A stretch of 46,021 nucleotides of DNA from Muribaculaceae bacterium. Its GTDB lineage: Bacteria > Bacteroidota > Bacteroidia > Bacteroidales > Muribaculaceae. The notes under the pieces were generated by a model, which saw only the letters and a list, made by a program, of their open reading frames with translations, was not told the DNA's origin and searched no databases. The translations under genes were made by a program, and so were the position numbers. Location of the stretch: contig CAJSYI010000020.1 of the NCBI GenBank assembly GCA_910573745.1, positions 1 to 46,021 of the forward strand, given 5' to 3'. Positions 17,128-27,149 of this stretch are shown here, piece after piece (the first letter of the stretch is position 1; the number at the start of each line of letters is the position of its first letter).

Positions 17128-17856
17128 ATGCACAACAACAAAACAGAGACACGGAAATACGCGGTGATTGTGGCAGGAGGATCCGGAATCCGCGCCGGAG
17201 GCGACATGCCAAAACAATTCCGGCCGCTGCTCGGACGTCCGATGTTATGGTGGTCGATGAAAGCATTCAAAGCCGAGGATTCAGAAACGCAACTCATAAT
17301 CGTGCTGCATCCCGGTTTTTTCGACGACTGGGACATGCTTTTCAACGAATTGCCGGAAAACGAACGGTTCGGACACGAAATAGTATGTGGTGGACGCACA
17401 CGGGCGGAATCGGTGGCCAACGGTCTGCTCGCCATCCCCGACGCATCTGACGCTCTTGTCGCAGTCCATGACGCTGCGCGTCCGCTCCTGTCCGCCGAGC
17501 TCATCAGACGCGGCTGGCAGGCTTGTGCCGAAAGTGCAGCCGGAGCGGTTCCAGCCGTGGACGTAACAGATTCGCTACGCATGACCACCCCTGAAGGGAG
17601 CGTGTCGGTGAAACGCAGCGACTACGTGGCCGTGCAGACCCCGCAGGTGTTCCCTTTGGAAAAGCTAAAGGCTTGCTATGCCGCAGCCGACGTGCTTGAC
17701 CCCATATTCACCGACGACGCATCAATCACCGAACATTCGGGAATGGAAACGGTTCTCTACAAAGGGGAGCACGGCAATATCAAGGTTACGAACCCGCAGG
17801 ATTTCTCCATCGCGGAACTGCTTATCAGACAACGGCAAGAGACAAGAACAGAATAA
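17128..17856 (+). CDS. ispD: 2-C-methyl-D-erythritol 4-phosphate cytidylyltransferase
   Basis: Transfers CMP from CTP to methylerythritol 4-phosphate in the non-mevalonate isoprenoid pathway. The nucleotide-binding start KYAVIVAGGSGIRAGGDMPKQF is clear, as are GGRTRAESVANGL, VHDAARPLL and the substrate-site stretch VAVQTPQVF. I chose ATG 17128 (MHNNKTETRKYA), giving 242 residues against about 236 in E. coli. An upstream ATG at 17056 overlaps the fabG stop and would add 24 residues across a strong hairpin. Its stop overlaps the recG start (TAATG). Confidence 0.93.
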   Translation: MHNNKTETRKYAVIVAGGSGIRAGGDMPKQFRPLLGRPMLWWSMKAFKAEDSETQLIIVLHPGFFDDWDMLFNELPENERFGHEIVCGGRTRAESVANGLLAIPDASDALVAVHDAARPLLSAELIRRGWQACAESAAGAVPAVDVTDSLRMTTPEGSVSVKRSDYVAVQTPQVFPLEKLKACYAAADVLDPIFTDDASITEHSGMETVLYKGEHGNIKVTNPQDFSIAELLIRQRQETRTE

Positions 17857-20006
17857 TGGATTCCCTGTCCAAACGGGACATAAAATACCTTAAAGGAGTC
17901 GGAGAACAGCGTGCAAGACTGCTTGCTGAGGAGCTCGACATACACACTTTCCGCGACCTCCTGTATACGTTCCCACACCGGTACGTGGACAGAAGCCGCT
18001 GCTTCATGATTTCGGAACTGACACCCGATATGCCTATGGTTCAGGTGAAAGGGCATTTCGTAAGGTTCTCGGAGGAAGGGGAAGGTGCAAAAAAGCGTCT
18101 GACAGCACTTTTCACCGACGGACGGAGCATGATGGAAATAGTATGGTTCTCAAGAATCAAAGCCATCTCAAACGCTTACCGGCCGGGAGATGAGTACGTA
18201 GTCTTCGGCAAGCCCGCATTCTTCCGCAACGCCTACTCCATGGTCCATCCCGAAGTGGACAGGTTCGACCCCGCCAGGCCTCCCCACGGCCTCAGGGGAA
18301 TCTACCCGTTGACAGAGAAGCTGCGCAACCGGCAGATCTCCACCCGTTCAATCGGCAAGATGGCGGAAAACCTCTTTGCCAACGACGCGTGCAGGCATAT
18401 CGGCGAGACTCTTCCGGCCGAAGTAGTCAAAGAACTGAATCTGATGCCCCTGCACGATGCCCTTTTCAATATGCACTTCCCTTCGTCGCACGCGGCACTT
18501 GCCGCAGCCAGGGAACGTATGAAATTCGAGGAACTCCTGTATGTGGAGCTTCACATATTGCGCTATTCACGCGAACGGGGAGAGAAAATACAAGGGCTGG
18601 TGTTTCCCCGTATAGGCGATGCCTTCGGGCATTTCTATTCCGACGTGCTTCCGTTTCCGCTCACCGGGGCACAGAAACGCGTGCTCAAGGAAATCAGAGC
18701 CGACATGAAGACCGGACGCCAGATGAACCGGCTGCTGCAGGGCGACGTAGGCTGCGGCAAGACCCTCGTGGCGTTCATGTCCATGCTTATGGCCGTAGAC
18801 AACGACTATCAGGCGTGCCTTATGGCACCTACAGAGATACTCGCCTTCCAGCATTTCGAGAACCTTAAGGCCTGGGGCGACCGCATCGGCGTCAAAGCGG
18901 CCCTGCTCACCGGAAGCACCCGCACCGCCGCGAGACGCGAAATCCATGCCGGACTCAGGGACGGCTCAATAAACATCCTTGTCGGGACTCACGCGTTGAT
19001 AGAGGACTCGGTGGAATTCAGAAGCCTCGGACTCGCGGTCATAGACGAACAACACCGCTTCGGCGTCATGCAGAGAGCCAAGATGTGGAAAAAAAGCCGC
19101 ATCGCCCCCCACGTACTGATCATGACCGCGACCCCTATCCCCCGCACGCTGGCAATGACCGTCTACGGCGACCTCGACGTGTCTGTGATCGACGAACTCC
19201 CGCCTGGCAGGAAACCCGTGGACACGCTGCTGCGCTACGAAGACCAGCGGCAAAGCGTTTACTCGCTCGTCGGCCAGCAACTGCGTGAAGGACGGCAGGC
19301 ATATATCGTCTACCCGCTTATCCACGAAAACGAGAAGCTCAGCCTCAAGAGCCTTGAAGAAGGGTATGAAAAGATATGCGATGTATTCCCCCACTATCGG
19401 GTGTGCTACGTGCACGGACAGATGAAACCGGCCGAAAAGGATTATCAGATGGAGCTGTTCGTAAGCGGAGAAGCACGCATAATGGTAGCCACCACCGTGA
19501 TAGAAGTCGGAGTAAACGTGCCCAACGCTTCGGTCATGGTAATCGAGAACGCCGAACGCTTCGGGCTGTCCCAGCTCCATCAGCTGCGAGGGCGCGTAGG
19601 CCGTGGAGCCGACCAGAGCTTCTGCATACTTATGAGCCATCCCAACATAGGCAAGGACACAAGGAAGCGGCTAAATATAATGACCGAGACGACCGACGGC
19701 TTCCTGATTTCGGAAGCCGACATGAAAATACGAGGCCCCGGCGACATGGAAGGGACGCAACAAAGCGGCATAGCATTCAATCTCCGCGTGGCAGACCTTG
19801 CACGCGACGGCCAGATAATACAGCTCGCAAGAGAAGTTGCAGGAAGGATGCTCGACTCCAATCCCGGACTCCTCCAGGTTGAGGCGCGCACCCGCAAAGA
19901 CGAAGAGGCCTGCAGGCTCCCCTTGTCGCCCCAAAGCGTGTCAGTAATCAGAAGGGAACTCGATTTCCGGTTCCGACATACATTCGACTGGTCAAGAATA
20001 AGCTGA
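17856..20006 (+). CDS. recG: ATP-dependent DNA helicase RecG
   Basis: Remodels stalled replication forks and branch-migrates Holliday junctions. An N-terminal wedge/OB region (about residues 10-240) is followed by two helicase domains with GDVGCGKT (296-303), the RecG-type DEQH box (397-400), MTATPIPRTLAMT and the RGRVGRG motif VI. A C-terminal TRG region follows. The 716 residues are slightly longer than E. coli RecG (693). Its start overlaps the ispD stop by one base, implying coupled translation. Confidence 0.96.
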   Translation: MDSLSKRDIKYLKGVGEQRARLLAEELDIHTFRDLLYTFPHRYVDRSRCFMISELTPDMPMVQVKGHFVRFSEEGEGAKKRLTALFTDGRSMMEIVWFSRIKAISNAYRPGDEYVVFGKPAFFRNAYSMVHPEVDRFDPARPPHGLRGIYPLTEKLRNRQISTRSIGKMAENLFANDACRHIGETLPAEVVKELNLMPLHDALFNMHFPSSHAALAAARERMKFEELLYVELHILRYSRERGEKIQGLVFPRIGDAFGHFYSDVLPFPLTGAQKRVLKEIRADMKTGRQMNRLLQGDVGCGKTLVAFMSMLMAVDNDYQACLMAPTEILAFQHFENLKAWGDRIGVKAALLTGSTRTAARREIHAGLRDGSINILVGTHALIEDSVEFRSLGLAVIDEQHRFGVMQRAKMWKKSRIAPHVLIMTATPIPRTLAMTVYGDLDVSVIDELPPGRKPVDTLLRYEDQRQSVYSLVGQQLREGRQAYIVYPLIHENEKLSLKSLEEGYEKICDVFPHYRVCYVHGQMKPAEKDYQMELFVSGEARIMVATTVIEVGVNVPNASVMVIENAERFGLSQLHQLRGRVGRGADQSFCILMSHPNIGKDTRKRLNIMTETTDGFLISEADMKIRGPGDMEGTQQSGIAFNLRVADLARDGQIIQLAREVAGRMLDSNPGLLQVEARTRKDEEACRLPLSPQSVSVIRRELDFRFRHTFDWSRIS

Positions 20007-20101
20007 AAAGGCGCAAATCAAGACGGTTATAACAAAAACGCCACTTCAGACGTTATAGAAGCGGTGTGTACATATCACGCCGCTTACATGTAAGAAAACC
20101 A

Positions 20102-21442
20102 ATGAGAGAAAAGGAATTCCTGCCGCTCGTCTCCCGACGGCTTGGCATTGAAAACATAAACCCGATGCAGACCAAGATGATGAGGCTCGCGTCGGAGGCG
20201 AAAGACATCATACTGCTTTCACCCACGGGATCGGGCAAGACACTTGCGTTCACCCTGCCGGTGCTCAAGATGCTGAAACCGCCCACAGGACGCGTACAGT
20301 GCATCGTCATAGCCCCGTCGCGTGAGCTTGTGATGCAGATTGCCGCCATAATCCGCGAAATAGCCTGCGGCTTCAAGACAGCCGCGCTTTACGGCGGACA
20401 CAACGTGGAGGACGAGGTGAACACCCTTTCCGTGACTCCCGACATCATCGTGGCCACTCCCGGGCGGCTGCTCGACCACATCAACCGCCGGAACGTAGAT
20501 GTGCTGCCGACAAGGATTCTCGTTCTTGACGAATTCGACAAGTCTCTCGAACTCGGCTTCGAGTCTGAGATGAAAAAAATCATCGCAAGACTGAAAAATG
20601 TGAGCCGCACCATACTCACCTCGGCGACAGACATTCAGGAATTGCCTGACTTCATCAGCCTCACCGGTCCCGTGAGGCTCGACTTCCTCGAAGAAAACGC
20701 CGACCTACGCACACGCCTCCACATACATCGGGTGAACTCCGACGGTCGCGACAAACTTGCGGCATTGCTTGCATTGCTCCATCACATAAACAGCACCGAC
20801 ACGCCTGACCGTACCATCATATTCGTCAACCACAGGGAAAGCGCGGAAAGGGTGGCAGATTTCCTTATGCGCAGCGGAGTGGACTGCGTGCTTTATCACG
20901 GCGCGCTCGAACAGCGCGACAGGGAAAAGGCAATCGCGATGTTCAACAACGGCTCCCGCCCGGTGCTCGTCGCCACCGACCTCGCTTCACGCGGGCTCGA
21001 CATAGAAAAGGTGGCACGCATAATACATTACCATCAACCGCTCACGCCTGAAGCCTACACACACCGCAACGGACGCACAGCCCGTGTGGAAGAGGAAGGT
21101 GATGTATATCTGCTCATAGGCCCCGACGAGGAAGTGAAGCCTTTCGTCAACATCGACGACACAATAGAGACCTCACAGGAAGACTCCGCTGAACGCAGCC
21201 TGCGATCAAGCCTCGCGACCCTGTATATATCCGCCGGCAAGAAAGAGAAGCTCTCAAGAGGCGACATACTCGGCTTCCTCGTCAAGGACGCGGCCCTCCA
21301 AGCCGAGGAAATAGGCAAGATAAACGTCTATGACCATTATTCCCTTGTAGCCGTACCTCGGAAGAATGCCAAGCACATAGCCAACGACGCATCCGCAAAA
21401 AAGATAAAGGGCGCAAAACGCAAGGTATGCATCGCCCAATGA
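20102..21442 (+). CDS. DEAD-box-type RNA helicase, DbpA-like, with a DEFD motif II
   Basis: ATP-dependent RNA helicase. I start it at MREKEFLPLV (20102); an upstream ATG at 20066 adds only 12 residues. Motif I is PTGSGKT (41-47), motif II reads DEFD (143-146) instead of DEAD, motif III is SAT and motif VI is HRNGRTAR. The last 70 or so residues (KEKLSRGDILGFLV … IGKINVYDHYSLVAV) resemble the DbpA RNA-binding domain that docks on 23S rRNA hairpin 92. A role in 50S subunit assembly is therefore likely, by family. It follows recG after 95 nt. Confidence 0.88.
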   Translation: MREKEFLPLVSRRLGIENINPMQTKMMRLASEAKDIILLSPTGSGKTLAFTLPVLKMLKPPTGRVQCIVIAPSRELVMQIAAIIREIACGFKTAALYGGHNVEDEVNTLSVTPDIIVATPGRLLDHINRRNVDVLPTRILVLDEFDKSLELGFESEMKKIIARLKNVSRTILTSATDIQELPDFISLTGPVRLDFLEENADLRTRLHIHRVNSDGRDKLAALLALLHHINSTDTPDRTIIFVNHRESAERVADFLMRSGVDCVLYHGALEQRDREKAIAMFNNGSRPVLVATDLASRGLDIEKVARIIHYHQPLTPEAYTHRNGRTARVEEEGDVYLLIGPDEEVKPFVNIDDTIETSQEDSAERSLRSSLATLYISAGKKEKLSRGDILGFLVKDAALQAEEIGKINVYDHYSLVAVPRKNAKHIANDASAKKIKGAKRKVCIAQ

Positions 21443-21491
21443 CTCTACAATAAATACACAGGTAAAAATCTTAATTGACAACCAAACACAA

Positions 21492-24400
21492 ATGACTATG
21501 GACAAAGCCAAGAAATTCATCACATGCGACGGCAACCAAGCTGCCGCACATATAAGCTATATGTTCACCGAGGTGGCTGCCATATATCCCATCACGCCGT
21601 CATCCCCGATGGCCGAATACGTGGACGACTGGTCGGCCAACGGCAGGAAGAACATTTTCGGGGAGACAGTCCTTCTTCAGGAAATGCAGAGCGAGGCCGG
21701 AGCCGCCGGAGCCGTCCACGGCTCTCTTCAGGCAGGCGCGCTCACCACGACATACACCGCATCGCAGGGACTGCTCCTGATGCTTCCCAATATGTATAAG
21801 ATTGCCGGAGAACTTCTTCCGGGGGTTTTCCACGTGTCCGCACGTACTCTCGCATCGCATGCGCTCAGCATCTTCGGCGACCATCAGGATGTGATGTCGT
21901 GCCGGCAGACCGGATTCGCAATGCTGTGTGAAGGCTCGGTTCAGGAAGTGATGGACCTTTCCGCCGTAGCCCACCTCGCAGCCATAAAAGGCCGCATGCC
22001 GTTCGTCAATTTCTTCGACGGATTCCGGACTTCCCATGAGATACAGAAAATCGAAAGCCTCGACGCCGACCAGCTCGCTCCGCTGCTCGACCGTGAAGCT
22101 CTCGCCGAGTTCCGCCAAAGAAGCCTCAACCCCGACGCTCCCGTGGCTCGCGGAATGGCCGAAAACCCCGATGTATTCTTCCAGCACCGCGAGGCTTCCA
22201 ATCCATATTACGACGTGATTCCGGAAATCGTGGAGGAATACATCAACGAGATAAACAGAATCACCGGACGCAACTACGGGCTGTTCGACTATTACGGCGA
22301 CCCTGAGGCCGAAAACGTGATAATCGCAATGGGTTCGGTTACCCAGGCAATACAGGAGACCGTTGATTACCTCCGTGCCCAAGGGAAAAAAACGGGACTC
22401 GTCAGCGTCCACCTCTACCGCCCCTTCTCCGCCAAGCATTTCCTTGCCGCACTTCCAAAGACCACAAAACGCATAGCCGTCCTCGACCGCACCAAAGAGC
22501 CGGGATCAAACGGCGAGCCGTTGTATATGGACGTGAAAGACGTGCTTTACGGACGTGAAAACGCTCCGCTCGTAGTGGGCGGACGCTACGGACTCAGTTC
22601 CAAAGACACGACTCCGGCACAGATTCTGTCCGTCTTCGAGAATCTTGAGCTTCCCGAACCGAAAAACGGATTCACTATCGGCATCGTGGACGACGTAACA
22701 TTCAAGTCGCTTCCCGTACTGCCGGAGCTGAATTTCGCTGACAACGATATGTTTGCCGCCAAATTCTATGGTCTCGGCGCGGATGGAACCGTCGGTGCAA
22801 ACAAAAACTCCGTAAAGATAATCGGCGACAATACAGACAAGTATTGCCAGGCATATTTCGAATACGACTCCAAAAAGAGCGGCGGTTTCACATGCTCCCA
22901 CCTAAGGTTCGGCAACAATCCGATACGCTCCACGTATCTTGTCAACACACCCAACTTCGTGGCTTGCCATGTACAGGCATACCTGCACATGTACGACGTT
23001 ACACGTGGATTGCGGAAGGGCGGCACGTTCCTCCTCAACACCATCTGGGAAGGCGATGAGCTTGCCAAGAACATGCCCAACAAGATAAAACGTTATCTTG
23101 CCGAGAACGACATCACCCTCTATTACATCAACGCATCCAAGATAGCGCAGGAAATCGGTCTGGGCAACAGGACAAACACGATTCTCCAAAGCGCATTCTT
23201 CAGAATCACCAACGTGATACCTGTTGACCTTGCAGTGGAGCAGATGAAGAAATTCATCGTGAAGAGCTACTCCAACAAAGGGCAGAACGTGGTAGACATG
23301 AACTTTGCCGCCGTCGACCGTGGAGGGGAATACCACAAGCTCGAAACAGACCCGGCGTGGAAGAATCTCGAAAACGAACCGCAACATCCCACTGGCGTGC
23401 CTCAGTTCGTTACCGATATGGTCAACCGCATCAACGGACAGGAAGGCGACCTGATTCCGGTGAGCAGGTTCGCCGACCGCGCCGACGGCACATGGCCTCA
23501 GGGCACAGCCGCTTTCGAGAAGCGTGGCGTGGCGAATTTCGTACCTGAATGGAATCCTGAAAACTGCATACAGTGCAACAAGTGTTCATTCGTTTGCCCT
23601 CATGCGGCAATCCGCCCGTTTGTCCTCAACGAGGATGAATACGCAAAGGCGCCCTTCAAAGAGGAACATTCCATCCCTGCCGTCGGAAAACAGTTCACTG
23701 GAATGCGTTTCGTGCAGCAGGTAGACGTGCTCGACTGCCTGGGCTGCGGCAACTGTGCCGACGTATGCCCAGGAAAGAAAGGAAACAAAGCCCTGACAAT
23801 GAAGCACATCGAAACCCAACTGGACAACCAGCGGAATTGGGATTACTGCCGCAACAACGTAAGTTCAAAGGCAGACCTCGTGGATGTGAGCCTCAACACG
23901 AAGAACAGCCAGTTCGCGACGCCGCTGTTTGAATTCTCCGGCGCATGTTCCGGATGCGGCGAGACGCCTTATCTGAAGCTGATAACCCAGCTTTTCGGCG
24001 ACCGTCAGGTAATCGCCAACGCTACCGGATGCTCATCCATCTATTCCGGATCCGTGCCTTCGACGCCCTATTGCACCAACGAAAAAGGGCAAGGCCCCGC
24101 CTGGGCCAACTCCCTCTTCGAGGACTTCTGCGAGTTCGGTCTCGGCATGTACATAGCATATGAGAAAATGCGCGACCGCCTTGTGGGCCTTATGCAACAA
24201 GCCTCCGAAAACACCGACGCGCCCGCAGAATTCAGGACTCTCGCCAAGGAATGGCTCGACAACAGGGAAGACGCGAAGAAATCACGCGAACTCGGCGACC
24301 TGATTATCGCAGCCATGAAAGAGCAGGCCGGCAAAGGATGTGATTTCGCAGAATCAGTGATTGCCCTTGACCATTGCTTCACCAAGCGCAGCCAGTGGAT

Positions 24401-25091
24401 AATCGGCGGCGACGGCGCAAGCTACGACATAGGCTACGGCGGTCTCGACCATGTGATTGCATCCGGAAAGAACGTCAACATTCTCGTGCTTGACACCGAG
24501 GTGTATTCCAACACCGGAGGTCAGGCATCCAAATCAACCCCCATAGGCGCGATAGCTAAATTCGCCGCCGCCGGCAAGCGGATCCGCAAGAAAGACCTCG
24601 GGCTGATGGCCACCACTTATGGCTATGTCTACGTGGCACAAATCGCAATGGGTGCAGACAACGCACAGACCCTGAAGGCTATCCGAGAAGCTGAAGCCTA
24701 CGACGGCCCGTCGCTCATCATTGCCTATTCGCCCTGCATAAACCACGGACTCAAAGCAGGCATGGGACGCAGCCAGGACGAAGAGAAGCGTGCCGTAGAA
24801 TGCGGCTACTGGCAACTCTGGCGTTACAACCCCGCACTCGAGGACCAAGGTCAGAATCCGTTCTCGCTGGACTCCAAAGAGCCTGACTGGAGCAAATTCT
24901 CCGACTTCCTGAAAGGAGAGGTGCGTTTCGCATCAATATTCAAGGCATTCCCCGATGTGGCTCAGGAGCTATTCGACGCGGCTCAGGCCAACGCCCGCTG
25001 GCGTTATGCCAACTATGTGCGCCTAAGCCAGCAGCAATGGGGCAAAGACCCGCTTCTTACCCCTGAAGAGGAATCGTTACGCAGCCTGTAG
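21492..25091 (+). CDS. nifJ: Pyruvate:ferredoxin (flavodoxin) oxidoreductase
   Basis: Single-chain enzyme that oxidises pyruvate with CoA to acetyl-CoA and CO2 and reduces ferredoxin, central to anaerobic energy metabolism. All domains of the 1199-residue type are present in order: domain I starting FITCDGNQAAAHISYMFTEV, the CoA/gamma regions, two [4Fe-4S] motifs (CIQCNKCSFVCP near residue 690, CLGCGNCADVCP near 746), and the TPP domain with CSGCGETPY near 820 and GGDGASYDIGYGGLDH. Start is ATG 21492 or the in-frame ATG six bases later. It stands alone and has a terminator 30 nt after its stop. Confidence 0.97.
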   Translation: MTMDKAKKFITCDGNQAAAHISYMFTEVAAIYPITPSSPMAEYVDDWSANGRKNIFGETVLLQEMQSEAGAAGAVHGSLQAGALTTTYTASQGLLLMLPNMYKIAGELLPGVFHVSARTLASHALSIFGDHQDVMSCRQTGFAMLCEGSVQEVMDLSAVAHLAAIKGRMPFVNFFDGFRTSHEIQKIESLDADQLAPLLDREALAEFRQRSLNPDAPVARGMAENPDVFFQHREASNPYYDVIPEIVEEYINEINRITGRNYGLFDYYGDPEAENVIIAMGSVTQAIQETVDYLRAQGKKTGLVSVHLYRPFSAKHFLAALPKTTKRIAVLDRTKEPGSNGEPLYMDVKDVLYGRENAPLVVGGRYGLSSKDTTPAQILSVFENLELPEPKNGFTIGIVDDVTFKSLPVLPELNFADNDMFAAKFYGLGADGTVGANKNSVKIIGDNTDKYCQAYFEYDSKKSGGFTCSHLRFGNNPIRSTYLVNTPNFVACHVQAYLHMYDVTRGLRKGGTFLLNTIWEGDELAKNMPNKIKRYLAENDITLYYINASKIAQEIGLGNRTNTILQSAFFRITNVIPVDLAVEQMKKFIVKSYSNKGQNVVDMNFAAVDRGGEYHKLETDPAWKNLENEPQHPTGVPQFVTDMVNRINGQEGDLIPVSRFADRADGTWPQGTAAFEKRGVANFVPEWNPENCIQCNKCSFVCPHAAIRPFVLNEDEYAKAPFKEEHSIPAVGKQFTGMRFVQQVDVLDCLGCGNCADVCPGKKGNKALTMKHIETQLDNQRNWDYCRNNVSSKADLVDVSLNTKNSQFATPLFEFSGACSGCGETPYLKLITQLFGDRQVIANATGCSSIYSGSVPSTPYCTNEKGQGPAWANSLFEDFCEFGLGMYIAYEKMRDRLVGLMQQASENTDAPAEFRTLAKEWLDNREDAKKSRELGDLIIAAMKEQAGKGCDFAESVIALDHCFTKRSQWIIGGDGASYDIGYGGLDHVIASGKNVNILVLDTEVYSNTGGQASKSTPIGAIAKFAAAGKRIRKKDLGLMATTYGYVYVAQIAMGADNAQTLKAIREAEAYDGPSLIIAYSPCINHGLKAGMGRSQDEEKRAVECGYWQLWRYNPALEDQGQNPFSLDSKEPDWSKFSDFLKGEVRFASIFKAFPDVAQELFDAAQANARWRYANYVRLSQQQWGKDPLLTPEEESLRSL

Positions 25092-25122
25092 ACCTCAGGT
25101 TTCAGACTTCAGATAAAAATAA

Positions 25123-25155
25123 AGGCACGCGAGACTTTGAATCCCGCGTGCCTTA
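25123..25155. terminator. Bidirectional terminator between nifJ and folC
   Basis: A perfect 10-bp stem, AAGGCACGCG (25123-25132) / CGCGTGCCTT (25146-25155). On the plus strand ATCATTTT follows; on the minus strand a stronger T-run follows. It therefore serves both convergent genes. Confidence 0.85.
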
Positions 25156-25187
25156 TCATTTTCCAGAGGCTTCTGTCTACGAAGCCT

Positions 25188-26483
25188 CTACAAGTCTTTC
25201 AATAAATCAGCGACTACAAACGTCGAACCGCCCACATAAACCATATCTTCCGGCTGCGCATCGGCGACAGCCCGGCGATAAGCATCTATAACCGGAACTG
25301 CAATCGTGCCGTCAAGCCCTATTGCGGCGAATTTGCCTGCAAGTTCCGATGCCGGAAGCGCACGCGGTATGTCGGCGTTGGTGATGTAGTATTCCGCCTC
25401 TTTCGGAAGCATGGCCAGAATCTTGTCCACGTCCTTGTCTGCCACAAAACCAACGACCATACGGAGCTTCCCTCCCGGTCTGGTCTCAATGATTCTGCGG
25501 AGCTTATTGATATTGTAGGTCAATCCAGCCTCGTTGTGGCCGGTATCGCAGACAGTCAGCGGATTGTCATCAAGTTTCATCCATCTTCCCCGGAGACCTG
25601 TGAGCGTGGCAACATTTCTGAAACCGTTTCTCACGGCTTCATCTGAAATCTTTATGCCATTCTCCCGAAGCATCCTGACAGCGCCAAGCACCGTGTTTAT
25701 GTTCTTAAGCTGGTAGTCGCCGGAAAGGCCGCAGACAAACTCCCCGCACATTTCCGAACGGCATACGAATCCTTCGGAAGAACCCACAGCCTCGGCCAAC
25801 AACGGCCCGTCTTCGGCAAAACAAATCGGCGCACCGGCTTCAGCCGCCTTACGCTCAAACACTTTTCTCACTTCCACCTCTGCCTCGCCTATCACTACCG
25901 GGATGCGGGACTTGATTATTCCAGCCTTCTCAAGGGCGATCTCAGGCAAAGTGTCTCCCAGGAACTGAGTATGGTCTTTGGATATGTTGGTTATAACACA
26001 TGCTTCCGGAGTTATGATATTGGTAGAGTCAAGCCTGCCGCCCATACCGACCTCAATGACCGCATAGTCCACCTCCGCCTTCGCAAACCAGTCAAAAGCC
26101 ATCATCATGGTCAGCTCAAAAAAAGACGGCCGGCCGTCATAGCCGGATTCGCGGAAACGATTCACGAAATCTACCACGGCCGATTCAGGAATCATCTCGC
26201 CGTTGACCCTTATGCGTTCGCGGAAATCCACAAGATGCGGAGACGTGTAAAGCCCCACCTTGTACCCTTCGCTCTGGAGCATAGCGGCAAGAAGATGCGA
26301 GCATGAGCCTTTGCCATTGGTGCCGGCCACATGTATGGACTTGAACCTGCGGTGAGGATGCCCGAAATGCGCGTCAAGACGGAGCGAGGTGTCGAGTCCC
26401 GGCTTATATGCCGCCGCCCCGACACGCGAAAACATCGGCAGCTGACGGAAAAGCCATTCTATAGTTTCTTTATATCCGTTCAT
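25188..26483 (-). CDS. folC: Folylpolyglutamate synthase / dihydrofolate synthase
   Basis: ATP-dependent Mur-ligase-fold enzyme that adds glutamate to dihydropteroate or tetrahydrofolate. The P-loop HVAGTNGKGSCSH (GTNGKGS at 54-60), GLYTSPHLVDFRERI, VIEVGMGGRLDSTN and the C-terminal VCDTGHNEAGL (nucleotide site) are all present. The 431 residues match the bifunctional enzyme. It follows the second chrA gene by 60 nt on the same strand, with a short hairpin (26498-26517) between them, so it may be the last gene of that transcript. Confidence 0.95.
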   Translation of the reverse strand: MNGYKETIEWLFRQLPMFSRVGAAAYKPGLDTSLRLDAHFGHPHRRFKSIHVAGTNGKGSCSHLLAAMLQSEGYKVGLYTSPHLVDFRERIRVNGEMIPESAVVDFVNRFRESGYDGRPSFFELTMMMAFDWFAKAEVDYAVIEVGMGGRLDSTNIITPEACVITNISKDHTQFLGDTLPEIALEKAGIIKSRIPVVIGEAEVEVRKVFERKAAEAGAPICFAEDGPLLAEAVGSSEGFVCRSEMCGEFVCGLSGDYQLKNINTVLGAVRMLRENGIKISDEAVRNGFRNVATLTGLRGRWMKLDDNPLTVCDTGHNEAGLTYNINKLRRIIETRPGGKLRMVVGFVADKDVDKILAMLPKEAEYYITNADIPRALPASELAGKFAAIGLDGTIAVPVIDAYRRAVADAQPEDMVYVGGSTFVVADLLKDL

Positions 26484-26543
26484 TATGTATCATAGCAGGG
26501 ACATGCTTCGCATGCCCACAGAGAAAAACCGTTTTTTGATGAA

Positions 26544-27149
26544 TCATCCATAAATCATATATCCAGCCAACCCGGCCATCATTATCACATAGATGGGATG
26601 GAGCTTGATTCTTTTCCCTCTCCACGGTATCGGAAAGAATACAAGGCAGAAAGCACATATGCAGATGGATATGTTGACCGCCAACTGCCAATCCAGTCCG
26701 TTAGGATTGAAATTGGGAGCATTCATCAGCATTATCGCAGCCGAGGCTATGAGGCCTACGACCACAGGCCGCAGACCGGAAAAGATGCCTTTGATCACAC
26801 CGCTCTCATGATGCCTGCGGATGAAATGGGAAGCGTAAAGAACCAGATAAAACGATGGAAGCACTACGGCAAGCGTCGCAAGCACAGACCCGAGCAATCC
26901 CCAAAGGGGAGGCGCCAACGCCGGATCCACCGACCCGGGAGCAACGTAGCCGATATATGTCGCGGAATTGATGCCTATGGGACCCGGAGTCATCTGCGAG
27001 ATTGCCACTATGTCGGTGAACATCTGTTCGGAAATCCAACCGGGGCCGACCACCGACTTCTCGACAAGGGAAAGCATGGCATATCCTCCGCCGAATCCGA
27101 AGATGCCTATCTTGACGTAAGCCCATATGAGTTTAAGGTAGAATCCCAT
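26544..27149 (-). CDS. chrA: ChrA-type chromate transporter, second half of a split pair
   Basis: Short-chain CHR family membrane protein of 201 residues with about six hydrophobic segments. The family motif appears as GIFGFGGGYAMLSLVEK near the N-terminus, followed by QMTPGPIGINSATYIG. Long ChrA proteins carry two such halves in one chain; here the halves are separate genes that overlap by one base (TGATG). The pair presumably forms one transporter. Chromate efflux is the family label; in a gut anaerobe the physiological anion could be another, which is inference. Confidence 0.9.
   Translation of the reverse strand: MGFYLKLIWAYVKIGIFGFGGGYAMLSLVEKSVVGPGWISEQMFTDIVAISQMTPGPIGINSATYIGYVAPGSVDPALAPPLWGLLGSVLATLAVVLPSFYLVLYASHFIRRHHESGVIKGIFSGLRPVVVGLIASAAIMLMNAPNFNPNGLDWQLAVNISICICAFCLVFFPIPWRGKRIKLHPIYVIMMAGLAGYMIYG

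Noticed and set aside
21600..22439. 279-residue minus-strand frame opposite nifJ
   Set aside because: Antisense shadow of a full-length pyruvate:ferredoxin oxidoreductase with intact motifs; no family resemblance of its own.
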